From contig JBMYRH010000016.1 of NCBI GenBank assembly GCA_049602155.1, positions 1 to 64,000 of the forward strand: a DNA stretch of 64,000 bases, given 5' to 3'. How positions within the stretch are numbered: position 1 is the first letter of the stretch; every line of letters starts with the position of its first letter. Source of the stretch: JBMYRH01 sp049602155. GTDB lineage: Bacteria > Myxococcota_A > UBA9042 > PHBI01 > JBMYRH01. Positions 59,189 to 64,000 of the stretch are shown here, in pieces. A model generated the notes under the pieces. The model was not told the origin of the DNA and did no database searches. It saw only the letters and a list, made by a program, of their open reading frames with translations. A program made the translations under genes and the position numbers.

Positions 59189-61078
59189 ATGAGCATCAAG
59201 ACGTGGATGTGCGTAGTCGCGGTGGTGAGCTTGGGCCTGACGTCCGTGGCGTGTGGCGAGGTGACCCCGGGTGAGCAGGTCACGACGATCTCTCAAGCGC
59301 TGAGCCCTGCCGGACCGGCGCAGGCGATCCAGCTTTGCGGTGCGCTCAAGGCCGATGACTGCCCCGACGCCACCTATTGCCGTCAGCACGACGGCGTCTG
59401 TGGCGAGATCACCATCGGTTGGTGCGCACCTGTCACCGAGATGTGTCCAGCCGATTACGATCCCGTGTGCGGTTGTGACGGTGAGACGTACAGCAATGAG
59501 TGCGCCATGATGAGCGCCGGGGTCTCGCTGAGCGCGATGGGCGCCTGTGAGGCGGGCTGTGCGTCTAATGCCGACTGCGGCAGCGGCGTGTGCAATGTGC
59601 TCGGGTGCGGGGACGCCGCGATGCCGGGGGCTTGTGTCAAAGCACCCCAATACTGCAACCGCATGTGGGCCCCGGTGTGTGGTTGCGATGGCGAGACTTA
59701 TTCCAACGATTGCCGCCGCTTGAAGGCGGGGGTTGGCCTGGACCATGAGGGCCCATGTGCGGCCCCTTGCGGCGGCGGCGCTGGGTTGACCTGCGACGAC
59801 GCCGAGGTCTGTTATTACGACGAGGGGACCTGTGAGTGGGCCGATCAGATGGGCGTCTGTGAGGCGCCCCCAAAGGTTTGCCCGAAGCACATCGACCCCG
59901 TGTGTGGCTGCGACGGTGAGACCTATCGCAACCTCTGCATGATGAAGCGCGCTGAGGTGTCATTGGACCACGAGGGCGTCTGCTGCGAGCCGATGCTGTG
60001 CCTCATCGGCGAGGCCATCGACACCGATGGCGACGGCTGCGCCGACCTCTGCCCACCCGCTGAGAGCTGTGAAGAGGCAAACCCAGCGGGCTGTAAGAAC
60101 ACGGGCTGCGCGGACGGCGAGGTCTGCGCTTATGGGCTCGATTGCACGCCCTCGATTTGCTTCTGCGACGGAGAGATGGGCGCCTGGGTGTGCACCAAGG
60201 ATTGCGGCGGCGGGACCTGCGTCCCAGAGGAGGACCCGGTTGACCTCTGCGCCGACTTTGACGAGCCGAACCCCCAGGCATGCACAGAGGGCTCATGCCC
60301 TGAGGGCAGCACGTGCGATTTGACGACAGGGTGCCAAGCCTCAAGTTGCCACTGCGTGGTGCTCGATGGTGAGCCGCATTGGAACTGCACCAAGGACTGC
60401 GTCCCTGGGGTCTGCGTCCCGGATGAGCCGGTCGACCTCTGCGCTGACTTCGAGCAGCCCGGCTGCGTGGCGAGCGGCTGCGACGACGGGTTTGTGTGTG
60501 ACACGACCGAGGGCTGTGTGCCGTCGGCTTGTGGATGTGACCCGGAGACGGGCGCAGTGATGTGCACCGCGGACTGCGGAGGCGGCACCTGCGTCCCTGA
60601 GGAGGAGCCAGGGGATCTCTGCGATGAGTTTCATGAGCCAAACCCGCAGGCCTGTACCGAGGGTTCATGCCCCGAGGGCAGCACCTGCGATTTGACGACC
60701 GGTTGCCAAGCGTCGAGCTGCCATTGTGTGGTGCTCGACGGTGAGCCGCATTGGAACTGTACGAAAGACTGTGTGCCCGGGATCTGCGTCTCGGATACGC
60801 CCAGCGATGGCTGTTGCGACGAGGATAAGGACTGCGCGAGCGGCGAGCTCTGCGTTCACGCAGGGGGCGTGCTCGGCGGAGTCTGCAAGCCGATTCCGCC
60901 GCCAGCGTTCCCGGCGCTCTCCTGTTGGACCGACGCGGGCTGCCCCGGTGATGCGACCTGTGATGGTGGCACGGTCTGTCCGTGTGGGGCGCAATGTTTC
61001 GCACCAGATTCCTCGGGGATTTGCAGCGGATCGAGCGACGGGCCCGGTGAGCCGGACAGCCCTGAGGAGTCTGAGTAG
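59189..61078 (+). CDS. Lipoprotein with three Kazal-type serine-protease-inhibitor domains
   Basis: A 629-aa protein, start ATG 59189 behind GAGGGGAG. Lipobox L-T-S-V-A-C. Three Kazal-like domains share the core P-V-C-G-C-D-G-E-T-Y and continue N-x-C (about residues 87-117, 151-181 and 229-259). The second half consists of duplicated Cys-rich units (T-E-G-S-C-P-E-G-S-T-C), two of which are nearly identical. Kazal domains inhibit serine proteases by presenting a reactive loop. A surface-displayed inhibitor may protect the cell from its own or foreign proteases. Confidence 0.85.
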   Translation: MSIKTWMCVVAVVSLGLTSVACGEVTPGEQVTTISQALSPAGPAQAIQLCGALKADDCPDATYCRQHDGVCGEITIGWCAPVTEMCPADYDPVCGCDGETYSNECAMMSAGVSLSAMGACEAGCASNADCGSGVCNVLGCGDAAMPGACVKAPQYCNRMWAPVCGCDGETYSNDCRRLKAGVGLDHEGPCAAPCGGGAGLTCDDAEVCYYDEGTCEWADQMGVCEAPPKVCPKHIDPVCGCDGETYRNLCMMKRAEVSLDHEGVCCEPMLCLIGEAIDTDGDGCADLCPPAESCEEANPAGCKNTGCADGEVCAYGLDCTPSICFCDGEMGAWVCTKDCGGGTCVPEEDPVDLCADFDEPNPQACTEGSCPEGSTCDLTTGCQASSCHCVVLDGEPHWNCTKDCVPGVCVPDEPVDLCADFEQPGCVASGCDDGFVCDTTEGCVPSACGCDPETGAVMCTADCGGGTCVPEEEPGDLCDEFHEPNPQACTEGSCPEGSTCDLTTGCQASSCHCVVLDGEPHWNCTKDCVPGICVSDTPSDGCCDEDKDCASGELCVHAGGVLGGVCKPIPPPAFPALSCWTDAGCPGDATCDGGTVCPCGAQCFAPDSSGICSGSSDGPGEPDSPEESE

Positions 61079-61169
61079 CCGCCGAGAGTGGGCGCTCTGA
61101 CAACTCGTCGTTGACCCCATCGCAAGCTCCCGCTTTACTCCGCTGACTGCGAACGCGGAGGAAGTGATC

Positions 61170-62669
61170 ATGGGCAAGCAAGACAAGACCGCCATCAGCC
61201 CGACGAGGGCCGAGAATTACCCTGAGTGGTACCAGCAGGTGGTGAAAGCCGCTGACTTGGCTGAGGTCTCGCCGGTGCGCGGCTGCATGGTCATCAAGCC
61301 TTGGGGCTACGCCATCTGGGAGAACATGCAGGCGGAGCTCGACCGGCGCTTTAAGGAGACCGGTCACGTCAACGCGTACTTCCCGATCTTCATCCCGAAG
61401 CGCTTCTTGGAGAAAGAGGCAGAGCACGTCGATGGCTTCGCCAAAGAATGTGCGGTCGTCACCCATCACCGCCTCGAAGAGGGCCCCGACGGGACCTTGG
61501 TGCCTGCTGGCGAGCTCGAGGAGCCGCTGGTCGTCCGCCCGACCAGCGAGACCATCATCGGCGCGATGTTCTCGAAGTGGGTGCAGTCCTACCGTGACCT
61601 CCCCATCCTGATTAATCAGTGGGCGAACGTGGTCCGCTGGGAGCTCCGCACCCGCATGTTCCTGCGCACGGCCGAGTTCCTTTGGCAGGAGGGTCACACC
61701 GTCCACGCGACCGCTGAAGAGGCCATCGAGGAGACCCGGCAGATGCTCGACGTCTACGCCGAGTTCGCCGAGACGCAGATGGCGATGCCGGTCATCAAGG
61801 GTGAGAAGACGGTGACAGAGCGCTTCCCGGGCGCGGTCCAGACCTTCACGATTGAGGCGATGATGCAGGACGGCAAGGCGCTCCAGTCGGGGACCAGCCA
61901 CTTCTTGGGTCAGAATTTCTCAAAGGCCCAGGAGATTAAATACCTCTCAGCCGAGGGGCAGCTCGAGCTCGCTTGGACGACCTCTTGGGGGGTCTCAACG
62001 CGGCTCGTCGGTGCGCTGATCATGAGCCACAGCGACGATGATGGGTTGGTCTTACCGCCCAAGATCGCGCCGCAGCACGTGGTCATCTTGCCCATCTACC
62101 GAAAGGGCCAAGACCAAGAGCCCATCCGTGAGTACTGCAAGGCGCTCAAGGCTCAGCTGACCGACATACGCTATGGTGAAAACCGCCTGCGCGTGCTCCT
62201 AGACGACCGCGACCTGCGCGGTGGCGAGAAGACCTGGGAGCACATCAAGAAGGGCGTCCCGATCCGCCTCGAGGTCGGCCCCCGTGACGTCGAGAGCGAC
62301 AGCGTGTTCATGGGCCGCCGCGACCTCGCGCCGAGAGATAAAAAGGGCGTGGGCCGCGCTGAGTTCATCGACTCGGTGACGGGCATCTTGGACGAGATCC
62401 AAGACACGCTCTTTCAGCGCGCGCTCACCCGCCGCGAAGAGGCCACCGTCGAGGTCTCCACTCAGGAAGAGTTCGAGGCTTACTTCTCAGGCGATAACCC
62501 AGGGTTCGCCTGGTGCTATGCGGCTGATAACGAGAGCTATGAGGCGGTCTTGGGCAAGTACAAGGTCACCCCGCGGTGCATCCCTGTCGACGATAACGAG
62601 ACCCTCGGCACCTGCATTTTCACCGGTGAAGCTGGCCAGAAGAAGATCGTCTTCGCGAAGGCGTACTAG
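61170..62669 (+). CDS. proS: Prolyl-tRNA synthetase, archaeal/eukaryote-like (type 3)
   Basis: A 499-aa class II synthetase from ATG 61170, set by GGAGGA at 61158-61163 (GTG 61164 is too close). Class II motif 2 (W-E-L-R-T-R-M-F-L-R-T-A-E-F-L-W-Q-E) and motif 3 (G-V-S-T-R-L-V-G-A-L-I-M) are clear. The insertion (editing) domain of the common bacterial ProRS is absent. This is the shorter, eukaryote/archaea-type enzyme found in some bacteria. It ligates proline to tRNA-Pro. The stop shares CTAG with the convergent gene. Confidence 0.94.
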   Translation: MGKQDKTAISPTRAENYPEWYQQVVKAADLAEVSPVRGCMVIKPWGYAIWENMQAELDRRFKETGHVNAYFPIFIPKRFLEKEAEHVDGFAKECAVVTHHRLEEGPDGTLVPAGELEEPLVVRPTSETIIGAMFSKWVQSYRDLPILINQWANVVRWELRTRMFLRTAEFLWQEGHTVHATAEEAIEETRQMLDVYAEFAETQMAMPVIKGEKTVTERFPGAVQTFTIEAMMQDGKALQSGTSHFLGQNFSKAQEIKYLSAEGQLELAWTTSWGVSTRLVGALIMSHSDDDGLVLPPKIAPQHVVILPIYRKGQDQEPIREYCKALKAQLTDIRYGENRLRVLLDDRDLRGGEKTWEHIKKGVPIRLEVGPRDVESDSVFMGRRDLAPRDKKGVGRAEFIDSVTGILDEIQDTLFQRALTRREEATVEVSTQEEFEAYFSGDNPGFAWCYAADNESYEAVLGKYKVTPRCIPVDDNETLGTCIFTGEAGQKKIVFAKAY

Positions 62670-64000
62670 GCGGGCACGGGCTCTTCAAGCACCTCGGGAG
62701 CGTTGTCGCCTTGAGTCAGTACATTGCCACTCATTTCTGATGCTGGCGTTATGTGACTTATCAGTGAGTCCAGCGACTCGCCGTTTTCAAGCCGCTGTTC
62801 AAAGATTCGTACGTCTTCCTGTAGGCCGCGCAAGAACTTGAAAAGTGCGTGCAACATCTCGTTGAGCTTCTCTTGAGAGAAGAGGCCATTGGCGTCTTTG
62901 ATGCCCTTTAGCTCGATGATGACGCTGTTACGTTTCTCCCTACGCTCGGCTGAGCTTTGACCGGTCCACTTGCAGCTAATCCCTAACGCCTCAATCTCTT
63001 CAACAAAGGTAATCCCTAGGCTGTGTAATGTCGGTAGGCCGAGGTAGTCCTGTTTGGACTGTCCAACGTGGAGGGTCAGTTTCAAGCTCTTAGAGGAAAT
63101 GTTGAGCAAGGTTGTCGCGATGTTGTTGAAATTGAGTTTCAGCGGAAAGGTCTCAGGGGTCGGATAGGCCTTCGGAAAAGCCCTCGACACTTTCGTTACA
63201 CTCAGAATGCGTTCTGGAATTGCGGAAATATCATCACCTGAGAGTTCACAACTTTCGACGCATGCGTCTTCAAAGAGTTCTAGCTTGCTTACCTCCGCGT
63301 CGGTGGTGCCCATCGCCATCATGCGTTCGGACCACTGAATAATCTTTGCAAGCTCATCACGTGTCAGAAGTTTTCGGTTCTGACCGCGATTGAGAAGGTC
63401 GCGCCAAGCTGTCATAAAGTCTCGGAGCGCCATGAGTTCCCGGCCGTCAGTTTCGTGAACACTCTCTTCACCCACGCCATAGAGCGCTCTGAGATGACCA
63501 GCCAGTCGACCGTCTGGGTAGACACTAGATTCGTGGTTGTCGCGGTCAGGGTGGTTTTCGTCGCCAACCCCGCTCCAGTCTTGGGTCAGGGTGCGAATCC
63601 GCCGCTCGAAAAGCGTGATTTCCTTGAGCTCTGGATGTTTTCTTGCGAGGCGCTTATCGATATCCCCGGCCTTACGAAGGATAAAGGGGGAGCTCCTCTG
63701 CCATCGTTGCTGTAGCGCGATGATGGGGAGGAGACTGATAATCCATTTAATTGTCTCGTCTTGGTGAGCTCGTGCTGTATTCCAACGCGATAGGGTCTCC
63801 TTTTCAAATGCATCGTCGACGCAAGACATCAAGTCGAGCAGATTCATATAACGTTTGAAGGCTCTAGGGTTCGTCCCGATCCCAAGCCGAACAACGTTGA
63901 CGAGTTTGCTTAACCACGCCCCTGATTCGGGCTTCTTGCCGTTATCGAGGAACGTCTTGCTGTGCCCTTTGTGTTGCTCCGCTTTTATTAACCGGTCATG
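62666..64000 (-). CDS. C-terminal part of a probable KAP-type P-loop NTPase (5' end beyond window)
   Basis: The frame is open from the right edge to TAG 62666 (444 codons visible). The internal ATG at 63847 is not a real start, because the upstream 51 codons also code. These include G-T-N-P-R-A-F-K-R-Y-M-N-L-L, which resembles the N-P-R-x-x-K-R-x-x-N segment closing the NTPase core of KAP-family ATPases. The rest is helical and acidic with no further motif. G+C is visibly lower than in the neighbours (about half by eye), which suggests recent transfer. KAP NTPases are often found in defence islands. The Walker motifs would lie outside the window. Confidence 0.6.
   Translation of the reverse strand, partial: HDRLIKAEQHKGHSKTFLDNGKKPESGAWLSKLVNVVRLGIGTNPRAFKRYMNLLDLMSCVDDAFEKETLSRWNTARAHQDETIKWIISLLPIIALQQRWQRSSPFILRKAGDIDKRLARKHPELKEITLFERRIRTLTQDWSGVGDENHPDRDNHESSVYPDGRLAGHLRALYGVGEESVHETDGRELMALRDFMTAWRDLLNRGQNRKLLTRDELAKIIQWSERMMAMGTTDAEVSKLELFEDACVESCELSGDDISAIPERILSVTKVSRAFPKAYPTPETFPLKLNFNNIATTLLNISSKSLKLTLHVGQSKQDYLGLPTLHSLGITFVEEIEALGISCKWTGQSSAERREKRNSVIIELKGIKDANGLFSQEKLNEMLHALFKFLRGLQEDVRIFEQRLENGESLDSLISHITPASEMSGNVLTQGDNAPEVLEEPVPA

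Noticed and set aside
58961..59890. Minus-strand frame of 309 codons opposite the Kazal gene
   Set aside because: Antisense shadow: His/Arg-rich, no motif, and it covers the signal peptide and two Kazal domains of the real gene.

Overview
The window is G+C-rich, tightly packed chromosomal DNA from a Gram-negative bacterium that looks like a Myxococcota / former deltaproteobacterial lineage (Bradymonadia- or Polyangia-like). The basis is the many large Cys-rich lipoproteins with D-x-D-C / C-D-D-G-D-x-C repeats, a C-terminal tail resembling MYXO-CTERM (34518-35672), a eukaryote-like Ser/Thr kinase, a histone-deacetylase-family enzyme, Kazal and Notch/LNR-type domains, and outer-membrane barrel proteins. 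No rRNA, tRNA, CRISPR array, insertion sequence or prophage was seen.

Layout. 1-2183 (-): an LNR-repeat lipoprotein cut by the left edge, with a near-perfect 369-bp tandem array. 2341-9639 (-): a transglutaminase/DUF3857 TPR lipoprotein, an aldehyde dehydrogenase and ettA. 9746-13397 (+): an exported HExxH protease, a soluble histidine kinase and an HDAC-like enzyme. 13411-16319 (-): a lipoprotein, a possible tiny membrane protein, a TPR-like membrane protein and a TlpA-type thioredoxin. 16444-19594 (+): aroF and a Cys-rich lipoprotein. 19854-24601: an SDR, an E2-like acyltransferase, and a coupled minus-strand set of small membrane protein, GMC oxidoreductase and Ser/Thr kinase. 24717-30201 (+): a 1020-aa Cys-rich lipoprotein, then hisC-aroA. 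30219-32624 (-): HD hydrolase, conserved hypothetical and beta-barrel protein. 33262-36784 (+): small basic protein, galU, MYXO-CTERM-like protein, radical SAM. 36791-41488 (-): BNR lipoprotein, esterase lipoprotein and a selenocysteine thioredoxin lipoprotein. 41792-48084: barrel protein, PQQ/diheme dehydrogenase, small CxxC protein, epimerase, TSUP transporter, enoyl-CoA hydratase. 48163-52570 (-): PAS-GGDEF-EAL protein and a HYDIN-like lipoprotein. 52706-62669 (+): LAS-peptidase lipoprotein, flavin reductase, thioesterase, HEAT protein, Kazal lipoprotein, proS. 62666-64000 (-): the C-terminal part of a probable KAP-type P-loop NTPase of lower G+C, cut by the right edge.

The main discovery is at 40850-41488 (-). 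Two apparently separate short frames join in one reading frame across a UGA that sits exactly at the first cysteine of a thioredoxin CxxC motif (ADW-UGA-PKC). The 23 nt beginning 13 nt after the UGA form a hairpin that fits the bacterial SECIS model. This is best read as an exported selenocysteine (UxxC) DsbD-gamma-like thioredoxin that ordinary gene calling would truncate. It lies among at least eight Cys-rich exported proteins, so a role in disulfide handling outside the cytoplasm is a reasonable inference.

Metabolic genes (aroF, aroA, hisC, galU, proS, ettA) are ordinary housekeeping. Genome organisation is very compact. Of eight convergent gene pairs, three share a palindromic CTAG as both stop codons and four more are separated by 0-17 bp. 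Several same-strand neighbours overlap by 4 bp (ATGA, GTGA or TTGA).
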